This document shows positions 1 to 64,000 of a DNA stretch of 64,000 bases, one piece after another (within the stretch, counting starts at the first letter, position 1; each line of letters begins with the position of its first letter). A model generated the notes under the pieces. The model searched no databases, was not told the origin of the DNA, and saw only the letters and a list, made by a program, of their open reading frames with translations. Both the position numbers and the translations under genes were made by a program. The stretch spans positions 9,267,496 to 9,331,495 of the forward strand of contig VZDJ01000052.1 of NCBI GenBank assembly GCA_008694505.1, written 5' to 3'. The DNA comes from Cyanoderma ruficeps. Taxonomy: Eukaryota > Chordata > Aves > Passeriformes > Timaliidae.

Positions 1-372
1 AAATCCCAGCTAAAATAAGTTTCTTGACATTCAGTCCTCGATGGATTTTGTCAAAAATTTTATTTAGCAAGGGGGAGAAAAGGATCAAAATTTGTGTACG
101 TTCCTGTAACACCCAACCATTTCCATGGGAGCTTGGCCTTGGGTGTTGAGCACAAGCTGCTGCCACGAAGATGAAGAGCTCTCTGCCATCGCTAACAGCA
201 GCCACTGAAAAGTGGGAACATGTATTTTATCTTCTTTTTGCCAGTCAGGATTAAATGCTCAAGATGTTGTTCCGTGTTCGGACTCAGATGTTTATTAATT
301 CTTATCTATATTACAGTCTCACAAGCTGTGAGTTCTACAGCACTTCCAGCTAACAAACTAAAAATGGAGCTG

Positions 373-390
373 TCTCTCTCTCTCTTTCTC
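373..390. repeat. (TC)n tract
   Basis: This is a run of TC dinucleotides broken by one TTT, in SOS1 intron 8. Confidence 0.9.
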
Positions 391-1454
391 CAAGACCTTT
401 TAAGAACAAACTGTCCAATTATGAAATGACACCTCAATTGTTTTTACTTTTAACCCAATAACCAACCACCTGTGGCCCACAATGTGGATTTTTCTACCCA
501 ATTACAAAACACCACCCAGAGCCATGGAGAAGAAGGTGAAAAAGAAGGACTCAGCCTCTGTCCTAAAACCTCCATCTTGCTTTATATCTGTTACTATATT
601 CTAAACCCTTAAACTCTTAAGTTTTGCACCCTGTGATCTCACACACTTCTATTCCAACTCCACACCCACAATCCCAGGGCTGTCACTCAATTTTGGGAGC
701 CTTTTCCACGGCCTCAGGTCCAATGCAGTGTTTGCTTGGGGGTCAGTGCCTGCGAGCACAGACAGTCTGGAATTCCTCAGGGTTCCAAGAGGAACAGATC
801 TTCCAACTCCCACAGGACTACAGAGCGTTTGCCAAGCAGGTGTTTCTGCAAAATTGATCGGAAAGCAGGACTTTGGAACCCCACGGTTAAACACCCAAGT
901 CTGGAGTTCAGGACCTGCTTCACCTGACCTCCCAAAGCAGTCTGGCCCTGTGACACCCTGCTCCTGCCTCAAGGGAGCAAAGTGCAGCTTTTGTTGTCAC
1001 AGGTCCAGCAGGACTGACTGACACAGCTCAAGTGCCACTGAGGACTGTAAGGGAAAAGGTCACAGGGAATATTTTACGCTCACTTTTGTTATATTTTATA
1101 TAGTTTTTGCAGAAAAGCAATTTTAGAGGGATAATAGAAATAAATATTCTCAGAGGTACCTATTTAGAAAGGAAAGGAGATTATTACAAATTATTAGAAA
1201 ATTTCCTGGAAAGAGACATCTGCTTCTCAAAATCCCAGATACACCCTGTGTATAAGGAAAAAACCCTATAAAGCAAAACATGCAGCCCCATTACAACTCC
1301 ACCACAGATGACATAAAACACTGACAAATGAAGTGACACCCTGTGCAAAGATTCATCTGACACACACAGGAAATACATCAACGAATGCCACAGCTAGAAA
1401 GAAAATTAAGGACCTATTAGCTTGATTAAAAATAACCAAGTTTCTGGAAAAGTG

Positions 1455-1474
1455 CACACACACACACACACACA
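1455..1474. repeat. (CA)10 microsatellite
   Basis: Ten CA dinucleotides lie directly in the sequence, within SOS1 intron 8. Confidence 0.97.
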
Positions 1475-4400
1475 AATGTGTGACAGAAGTTTATTTTCCC
1501 CTATCAACTTCTCCGTTTCAGCTGATGAACACACAGCTGACTTAAGGCACAAACCCACTAGCACTTAAAGGAGAAAAGAAACAGAAATATTGTCAATGAA
1601 ACCTCACAAGCAAGAAATAAATACAGAATCTCATTTCCTCATTTCACCCGGCTGTATCAACTCCAGCTTCTACCACACGACACAACTCCTGTGCCTTTAC
1701 AACATTCCAGTTGTAATCCAAGTCTTCTTAGCTTAACAACATGAAGTTTGTTAAGTTTTTTACCTACTGTCATATTCTAGGAAACGTCTTCTTAGACTTC
1801 AGACCAAATTTTACACCACCCCAGCAAGAAACACCCAAAGACACTGTGCAGTCCTTACCACACACCAGCAACATTTTGGTCAAGCTGCACTGTCTTTAAC
1901 ACACAGCCCATCCTGTCAGAGACCCAGAAGTGCACATTACCCCCAGTGGATAGAAGTCACCCACATCTGCAGTTCCATACACAAAGAGATGTAAAACAGT
2001 AACACTTCTGCTTTTTATTTCGTTTTATCTCAAAGAGTATTGTGCACACAAGTTACTGTCTTTGGAAAGAAGCACTGAAGAAAAAGTGATTTCAGAAAGT
2101 AAAATCCTGTGCTGATATTAAGTGAATACTTTCTTAAAATAATTCACAGCTAGTTCAAATCCATGATTTACTGGTTTTTACAGTAATTAAAGGATACTCT
2201 GCAAACTGACTGAAGCAATAGAGCCTGTTAATCACAGTGCTCCTACTGAAGACAAGCAGTCCAGACAGTGTTGTCAGACAATGATCTATAACTGCAGATA
2301 CTGGAAAACATTTGCAGACTGACAAAGTTCAACTAATTAAGACTTTGATTCTCCACCCTGGGCTGGGTGACACCACTTGCAGACGGGATTGCAAACCAAA
2401 TTCACTGAGTTTGTCACACTCTGGAACACCACACCGGGTGAAACAAGGCTGAGAATCAAGGTGAAGTCAAAGCCCAAAATACTTTGGGATGTGCTGCCCA
2501 AGAAAACACAGCAAGAAACTCAGGGGATCAAACTCAAGACACTGTAATCCTAAACTAACATTTTACCCCTTGTGCCTTCTTCAGCAACATGTAACAAATT
2601 TAACAGCAACAGGTTGGGAAAAGGAGAGGTTATCATCTTGAAAGGCCTTGCCAAACCACAATTATTATTTTTACCGTTAGTGTGGTGAAAGTGGAAGACA
2701 AAAAGGTTCAACTGAGGAATATTTCTACCTGAGCTGAATTGCCAGTCAGTAAAACCTGAAATGTTACTTATCATCTAAGAACAAAGTTTAAAAAAAAAAA
2801 AGGGGACATAATAGATGCTGCTGTGAAATGAAAGCATCCTGAGATTTTTCGTACATTATAGAGTTCCAATTAAAATGTATTAGCAAAGGGACAATAGGTT
2901 ACCATTCATAAGTCATGGGACTCAAGTCTACACTTGGCTTAAAAAAATCCCAACCACACAAAATTCCCTATCAAGTTCTCCAGTTTCCCAGAATATAGTG
3001 TTTTATCTAAGCAGAGTTTATATATCCTTTGCAGCATTTCTGCTTGGAAAGGAAAGAACTTTAAAGTAATCTGTTCAAAAAAATCAATGGAAGAGTATTT
3101 GTATACATGCATACAAATGTGCAGCATTGAAACAGTGCCCAATTCAATTCAAAGGTCTTGAAAACCTCTTTCTTCAATTACTAAAGGTCACAGTTATGAT
3201 TGTATGATACAGAAAAGCTCATTTATTATCTGAACATCTGCAGAAAAGCACAGTTTCACACAAAGCTGCTGTTTTATATAGTTCCTGTATAAAAGTTTGA
3301 GGACTTTCAGGTTGGTTGAAGGAAAACACAGCTCTTAGTCCTATGCTAATTACCCGACAATGTAACAGCAAGAAGATACAGCTAAAAATAGAACATGCAT
3401 TTGTGCATTCCTGATGCCCTGTCCAACTTCAGGACAGATTTACTTTCTAAACAGGATAACCTTTAGTGAGTAGAAATTTACTTTTTTTTGTAGTCTGCAT
3501 GGTTAGAAATGCATTTTAAATACATTACTGCAAAATATGCAGCATTATACAACACAGCCCAAAGATAAATGCTAAGCTCTCTATCCTTCAGTATACCTAC
3601 ATTCAAGAGAAATCAAATGATTTTTCCACATACTACTTTGCCAATATTTTGTTTCCTCATAACCAGAGGTCCACGCTCATAGCATTTTTAACTTGATTAT
3701 TCACAGACATGCCTGCAGTCACTAAACCAGGCCTCTCACCACACAAGAGAATTCAATATAACCTCGCACCAGTGGAACTGTCAGGATATGGCTAAATAAC
3801 TGCACCAATACCCTTCTGTGGCAGATAAAAATCAAGCTGGAATCCGTTCAAAGATTCCAGAGGTAAGGAAGAAAATGTTACTGCAAGCAAAGACTACTTG
3901 AGGCAGGATTTGTAAGGCACAGTGATGTCCTCACTGACAGCTGAAGATGCTGCCACCAGAGAGGATCTCTCTCTTCAGGAGCACCTATTATCCATCACTG
4001 CCTGTTTTGTGTACACAGTGCCAAACTGCTGACAGGCCACAGTGACAGGTGTCCAACTAAAAGGTGACATGAGCCACACAGTGGGAAGAAAAACTGGGAG
4101 GTTATGATCAGGTACAGAATAAATCAAGCCCAACACGATCAGACTGACACAGGGTAGAGAGTTCTGTGTGTGTAGAGCATGAATGGGAAAAGAAGAATTT
4201 TTCACAAAGCAGAGGTCATGAGATGCAAAAAGACTGATAAACTTTTGGAGGGGTCAGCTTAGACTCCATCCTGCCCTACCAAAGGTGAACATGGGCTGCT
4301 CCCTGTTCCTCAGGCACACATCTCTCCTTTCCCCCCAAAAACTGCCGGTGGCAGGATGGCTGGGTGTCAGACAACATGAATCCCTCACGCTTTATCCATG

Positions 4401-4837
4401 AGGGAAAACAGTGCCATGTCCACAGGGAAGCATGCAAAGCCTTCAGTACTGCATTCTGAGACTGGGATAGCAGAGTGAGCAGAGAAACCTTTAACTGTGA
4501 GGATCTCTATCGTACAAAATGCAAACAACCTGTGTCAAACCCCTCTTCCAATGGACTGCCATCAAAGGAAATGCTTAAGATTTTAAAGATGTCTGAAGTC
4601 AGACCAAACCCATGAATGAGACTAACATCAAGCACACATGTCAAAACTTTTCAAAAAGCATGTTATACAAGATGTGCTACGTGCCAAAGGTGGACATGCA
4701 GATTTAATCAGTAAAAATGGAGTTACAAATGCAGACACTTAGACTGAAAGATTAACTACTGGCTTATCCAAAGAAAACCAACCAAACATTCAAGGAAACA
4801 CAACAGATTTCTTAAAAATTGTTTTGGTTTTTCATTC

Positions 4838-4860
4838 CTTTTTTTTTTTTTTTTTNTTTA
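4838..4860. repeat. poly-T tract with one N
   Basis: This is a run of T with an unresolved base at 4856. On the SOS1 strand it is a poly-A. It is probably a homopolymer sequencing ambiguity. Confidence 0.95.
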
Positions 4861-5467
4861 CTTCTGATCCAAATTTCCATAAATACTTGTTTGGAACACT
4901 ATGCCTTATGAATTTCCATTAAACCCGAAAGAAGATCTTACTGGAAAGTTTTCCTCAAAATGCTTTACACTCCTTAAAGATCATTATGCAATACTGGTAA
5001 GTGACCCAGAAAAACATTCTGCAGCTATTACATTGTATGTTATTGTTACCCTATCGATGCAAGGTCTAATTACAAACTGCCCAAGTACAAACATTAACCA
5101 AACCTTCCCTTTGAAGGAAAGATATCACCTTTACAATCCCATGAGATGTGCACTGCAAGAACACTGAAGCTTTTATCAAAATAAAATGAAGTCTGAAGGG
5201 GAATCTTGCTGTGATTTCAAATTTACAAAGTAACATCTTGAGAAAGGCTTGGACATTTTCTGTAATGCAGCCGTGTGCCATCATCTCCTAGCACTGTTGA
5301 AACAATCACTCCAAGAATATGAGTGTGTAGATCTCTACTGCTTTCTAGACTGATAGATTATTCAATGGAAATAATTATCAGCTGATATTCAGTTAATTAT
5401 GGCATCCACCTGCAGAGCACACAGCCTGCTTTTCTTTCAACACAGCAGTTTTAATATCCACATTCTA

Positions 5468-21811
<16,344 letters not shown>

Positions 21812-21837
21812 CGNCGGGGGTCGCGCGCGGGCCGCGA

Positions 21838-21846
21838 GGGGCGGGG
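21838..21846. promoter_or_regulatory. GC box (Sp/KLF site)
   Basis: GGGGCGGGG is present on the plus strand, about 240 bp upstream of the SOS1 ATG. Confidence 0.6.
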
Positions 21847-21907
21847 TCGGAGCGCGAGCGCCGCCGCCTCCCCGGTCCCGTCCTCGCCCGCTCCGTCGGC
21901 GGCCGCG

Positions 21908-21917
21908 GCGCATGCGC
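21908..21917. promoter_or_regulatory. NRF1-type palindrome
   Basis: GCGCATGCGC is a perfect NRF1 core palindrome inside the island, about 310 bp upstream of the SOS1 ATG. Confidence 0.65.
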
Positions 21918-21987
21918 GGAGCGGCGGCGCCCCGCGCCCCCCGCGCCTGCGCCCCGCCGCGCGCGGCCGCGGCCTTCCTGCCGGAGG

Positions 21988-21995
21988 TGACGTCA
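21988..21995. promoter_or_regulatory. CRE (CREB/ATF site)
   Basis: TGACGTCA is a full palindromic cAMP-response element, about 390 bp upstream of the SOS1 ATG at the outer edge of the island. Full CREs within CpG islands are usually bound by CREB/ATF factors; binding here is inferred. Confidence 0.65.
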
Positions 21996-22070
21996 GTAGC
22001 TGGTCGTCCTCCCGCGCCCCCTCCTGGCGGGAGGGGGAATGGCAGCTCCCGGGGAGCGCCGGTGAGCCGG

Positions 22071-22484
22071 GATGTGGGACACGAGAATGGATCAGTGTGG
22101 GGGACACACGGGAGGGATCGGTGTGGGATACACGGGAGAGATCGGTGTGGGACACACGGGAATGGATCGGTGTGGGACACACGGGAGAGATCGGTGTGGG
22201 ACACACGGGAATGGATCGGTGAGGGATGCACGGGATGGATCGGTGTGGGATACACGGGAGGGATCGGTGTGGGATTCACGGGAGGGATCGGTGAGGGATG
22301 CACGGGATGGATCCGTGTGGGACACACGGGAGGGATCGGTGTGGGACACGAGATGGATTCGGTGAGGGATACACGGGATGGATCGGTGTGGGACACGAGA
22401 TGGATTCGGTGAGGGATACACGGGAGGGATCTGTCTGGTCCACACCGGGATGGATCGGAGCGGGACACACCGGAATGGGTCGGG
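22071..22484. repeat. minisatellite, about 17 copies of a 22-26 bp unit
   Basis: Tandem copies have the core ACGGGA(T/G)GGATCGGTG, with (T/G)GGGACAC or GGGATAC joining them. Units vary by small indels and by GTGTGG versus GTGAGG endings, so the array is imperfect and has evolved in place. It starts directly after the SOS1 CpG island. The unit length is not always a multiple of three, and because stops are rare in it, long meaningless open frames run through it on both strands. Confidence 0.95.
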
Positions 22485-23504
22485 TAAAGGAGACCTTTTC
22501 ATTCACCACCCGCCCAGGCTCCCGGGCTCACCGGTCGGCAGAGCAGGCAAGCAGCTCGGGATGAGGGAAAGGCAGTTTTGTGGCACAAACACCAAATCCT
22601 GCAACAGGACAATCCCTCAAAAAAGCAGGAACCCTTCTCTTGTTACCTGGCGGCTGGAGAGCAGCCTGGGAAAAGCAAAGCTGTCCTGATGACACCAGAC
22701 TGGAAACATGCCTGCCCTGGCACAGGGGTCCCTTCTCCCACATGCCTCTAATCCTTATTTTTTAGCCCTTCCAGCTGCATCCCTGCATGTATGCTCCTAC
22801 CAAAAATGCCCAAGCAGAGTGAAAAACAAAAGCCCTCAGCCTCTGGTGCCTGTAGTTCACCAATGGCCTGAGGAACGATCCCCAGCGGCTGCAGAACCCC
22901 CCCGCAGGAAGCACATCCACAGCACATCAGCTGTAGTTAAATCTACTGCACTTTGTTAAATCTGAGTGACATTCTGCGTGTCCAAGTGAGGAACAGCCCA
23001 CACAGGAAGCAGGATGAGAACCCCCCCGGGGATCTCCCGAGGGTGCCCCGAAACACACACCACTTGTGGATTGTCTGGGAGTTGAGGTGCTCAGCACTGG
23101 GGCTTGTGCCACCACCTCTCCCCCCACAGGGTGAGCCCAGGCTCGGGATGGGGAACAGCCAGGAGCTGCAGTGAGCTTCAGGCCCACAGGCAGAAAAATA
23201 AACGTGCCGAGAAAAAGAATCAATCAGTTTTGCCATCAACAGAAGGGGGAAAGCAGGAAATGGAGGGGAGAAACCACAAAAGATGGAATTTGGAAAGAAT
23301 CAGTCCAAATCCACACATCCACTGCCCAAGGGCCAAAAGGGTATTGATGCCAACCCAAAGTGAGCGCAGCTCCAGCACCCTCTGTTCATACATTCAGAGA
23401 CTTCTGTGTTTGGCACAACTGTTTAATAGCAGAATTGAAAACTCAGTATGTTCCATTTTAGTCTTATGTGGAAAATCAGTGCAGGTGATAATCTAATTGT
23501 ACAA
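22485..23504. other. intergenic spacer between SOS1 and MAP4K3
   Basis: This is about 1 kb between the minisatellite and the inferred MAP4K3 poly(A) site. It is moderately GC-rich with no recognised exon. In particular no kinase motif of CDKL4 is seen in any frame. Several overlapping open frames of 60-130 codons on both strands show no domain. Confidence 0.75.
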
Positions 23505-23520
23505 CAACATGTTAAAAAAA

Positions 23521-23526
23521 TTTATT
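23521..23526 (-). terminator. MAP4K3: poly(A) signal AATAAA of MAP4K3
   Basis: AATAAA is on the minus strand, followed about 10-18 bp downstream by TGTTGTTGT, a GU-rich element. This predicts cleavage at about 23505-23515. Confidence 0.75.
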
Positions 23527-23532
23527 TTACAT

Positions 23533-23540
23533 TATATACA
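23533..23540 (-). promoter_or_regulatory. Pumilio-type site UGUAUAUA in 3' UTR
   Basis: The minus strand reads TGTATATA, 6 bp upstream of the poly(A) signal. Function is inferred from the motif only. Confidence 0.5.
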
Positions 23541-24597
23541 TTAGGGAACATATTTCAAAGCATTACCCATCACAACAATAACGCAGGCCATAAATCACTT
23601 TTAATTTAGTTTGGTTTTAGTGTATATTATCACAATAAAATATAAAGAACATATACAAAAAAAGGAGTCAAATGTGTGCATTTTGCTTAAAACTTGGCAT
23701 TTACACACTCCATTGGAAAATAGCAATCAAAAATACTTCTGATCAAAACTAAGTTTCCGTGATGCGTAGTAACCATTGTATTGTTTCAATGAGGTAGTAA
23801 CTAAATTTTGGCCATGTGTTAACATCCTAAAATCAAAAGAAGTGTGAAAATGGTCGTAAGGCCAAAAAAAAAAAAAGTCAAAATGGCAACATCTCTGAGC
23901 CATTTCCACAATGTGGAATGTTGCTCCTTTTCACCGTGATATGAAACTATTTAGTAAGACAAACAGTAATAACTACTTTTTCTCATTGTCTACACTAATA
24001 ATTCAAACACCTATTGCAGAATTACAGCCAGGTACCACTAGTCTGGGACTGACACCCATCCATAAGGTATTGTTTTCAAGCATAGAGAAGTAATCCTAAG
24101 GAAAGTTTTAATTAAATATAAAAATACAGGTGTTTAACTGGCTTGTTTCACAAAGAAATCTACCCAAATAAACGAAATAAAGGAACTTTGAAGCCCAAGT
24201 CATATCCACAAAGTCACAGCTTACCTTTGTGACTAAATACATCACATCTCAATACATTGTGCAAACATGAACACCAGTGTGTTGTATTGAAATTAAAACA
24301 AGATTGTAATCTGATTACAGCCTTGGTTACAATTTCTAAAAGTTAATATTTATTTGTATTAGTAAATTACATATAATAAAATACAATAGTGTTGCTAAAT
24401 GTACTATATTTGTTGCTAGAACCCCACTTTATAATAAACACAAGAGACGTCCTTATAATAGTACCCCGATTTAATTTTTGCATCCTCAGTGACTTTTACA
24501 TCTGTACAGGTAAGACACTTGTACTTAACAGGAGGACCTCTATCTACAGAAAGTCAGTGTAGGGCTTCAGCAAGAAGTTTCACTGAAAAATACTGCC

Positions 24598-24605
24598 TAT
24601 GTACA
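24598..24605 (-). promoter_or_regulatory. Pumilio-type site UGUACAUA in 3' UTR
   Basis: The minus strand reads TGTACATA, a perfect UGUANAUA match. Function is inferred from the motif only. Confidence 0.5.
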
Positions 24606-24765
24606 AAGATTACATAACAGTAAATGAAGCACTTCCGTGGCATTCTAATGCTTCTGTGTCCGTGCCACAAACAATTCCCGTCTCCCTCTCGCGCCACAAT
24701 AAATTAGGAAGTGACTCAGGCGGGGTCACTGCAGCTTTTGTGCAATTGCAGCCGTGCCGGGCGCT

Positions 24766-24790
24766 GCAGCAGCAGCTGCAGCAGCAGCAG
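24766..24790 (-). repeat. CUG-rich triplet stretch in the MAP4K3 3' UTR
   Basis: On the transcript strand, four CTG triplets, one CAG and three more CTG lie about 35 bases after the stop codon. It is imperfect and short. Confidence 0.9.
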
Positions 24791-24823
24791 GAGTGTGTCC
24801 TCGCAGCCAGCTGCCTGCTGTGC

Positions 24824-63292
<38,469 letters not shown>

Positions 63293-64000
63293 CTTTAAAA
63301 AAAGAAAAGTTTCCTTGAATTAAAACATGCTGATTCCCCCAATATCACATTAAAAAAAGAAATATGTGGGATCTTACAGCAAATTAGGGGCCAAACACAA
63401 AGCAAGAATTGTGTTCTATAAATCAGCAACCTTATCAAGGAAATGTCTGTGAAATTAGCAAGCTGCCACTCTGTTATTAAAAAATCTCCTTGGAGATACA
63501 GTGTTTTTCTTTAATTTTTAGTTTAGCCTATGGCACTAGAGAGTTTGCATTGCACACAAAACCTCTCAATAAACAGTATTAGCCTGTGCTGATTAATTCT
63601 TCCTTTTTTTCTATTTACAATGACTCCAAGGAAACAGGAACTCAAAAGGTCAAAGTGGAAACAATTTCATTTTCTTTTATAGCCTTAAGGACCTGCCTCA
63701 ATAATCAAGCATTTAGCAAAGCTACTTCCGTCCTTATGCAACAGAGATTCTCTTCATGCTGGATTTGGAGAGCTCATTTTTGTGTGTTCCACTCGCTTCA
63801 GCTCAACAACCAAAATTAACCTAAAGCAGAGGTTGGTATTACACAAGATAAAAGGACTGAGAGCAAACCTGATTTGAAGCCTGAAACCAGGTCCAGGCTG
63901 AGCTGAGTGAAGGTGAGAGCTGGCTGAACACAGCTCCAAATATCAGCACTGCACTGCCCATCAGGGAGATGGACAGGCAGCAGAGATGAGCCTCCATCTG
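63293..64000 (-). other. MAP4K3: MAP4K3 intron 6, 3' part (runs off the window)
   Basis: No exon encoding the HRDIK segment is present, so the upstream MAP4K3 exons lie beyond the right edge. No repeat is recognised. Confidence 0.8.

Larger units (their letters stand above)
23505..24823 (-). other. MAP4K3: MAP4K3 3' UTR (inferred)
   Basis: About 1.3 kb of mostly AT-rich sequence lies between the stop codon and the poly(A) signal. It holds a CUG-rich stretch near the stop and two Pumilio-type UGUANAUA sites. The end is inferred from the signal at 23521-23526 and the GU-rich stretch just beyond it; no transcript evidence is available here. A second AATAAA lies at about 24349, so a shorter form is possible. 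Confidence 0.75.

Overview
This window is a piece of a bird nuclear genome, most likely a songbird or a relative. Three things point there. There are several degraded CR1 LINE copies with the avian 3' end. The genes are split into short exons with GT-AG introns. The introns are short: 28 exons of MAP4K3 fit in about 38 kb. Two protein-coding genes fill almost all of the window. Both are on the minus strand, head to tail, and both run off an edge. There are no bacterial features, no CRISPR arrays and no recognisable RNA genes.

Positions 1-21601 hold the 5' part of SOS1, the Ras guanine-nucleotide exchange factor. Eight coding exons are complete in outline: the start codon at 21599-21601 down to exon 8 at 5570-5668. 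They encode the histone-fold region and most of the start of the DH domain, about 358 residues. Exon 4 contains a 20-N assembly gap whose length cannot be right. Intron 8 runs off the left edge. Exon 1 sits in a strong CpG island at about 21240-22060, with consensus NRF1, CRE and GC-box sites. A minisatellite of about 17 copies of a 22-26 bp unit lies directly upstream (22071-22484).

Positions 23505-63292 hold the 3' part of MAP4K3 (GLK). There are 28 coding exons, probably exons 7-34 of the human gene, and a 3' UTR of about 1.3 kb with a poly(A) signal at 23521-23526. The exons join in frame into 755 residues plus stop. They run from the G-A-N motif of the catalytic loop, through the DFG and APE motifs, an acidic and proline-rich linker, and the complete CNH domain. 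The first roughly 138 residues lie off the right edge.

Only about 1.5 kb separates the end of MAP4K3 from the SOS1 CpG island. As I recall, CDKL4 lies in this interval in mammals, and no exon of it is visible here. Other points to check are two CR1 insertions lying within about 30-40 bp of splice sites, a 24-bp tandem duplication next to a splice donor, a CUG-rich stretch just after the MAP4K3 stop codon, and a 262-codon open frame on the plus strand in the last MAP4K3 intron. I found no previously undescribed system; this is an ordinary, well-conserved signalling locus with some local structural oddities.
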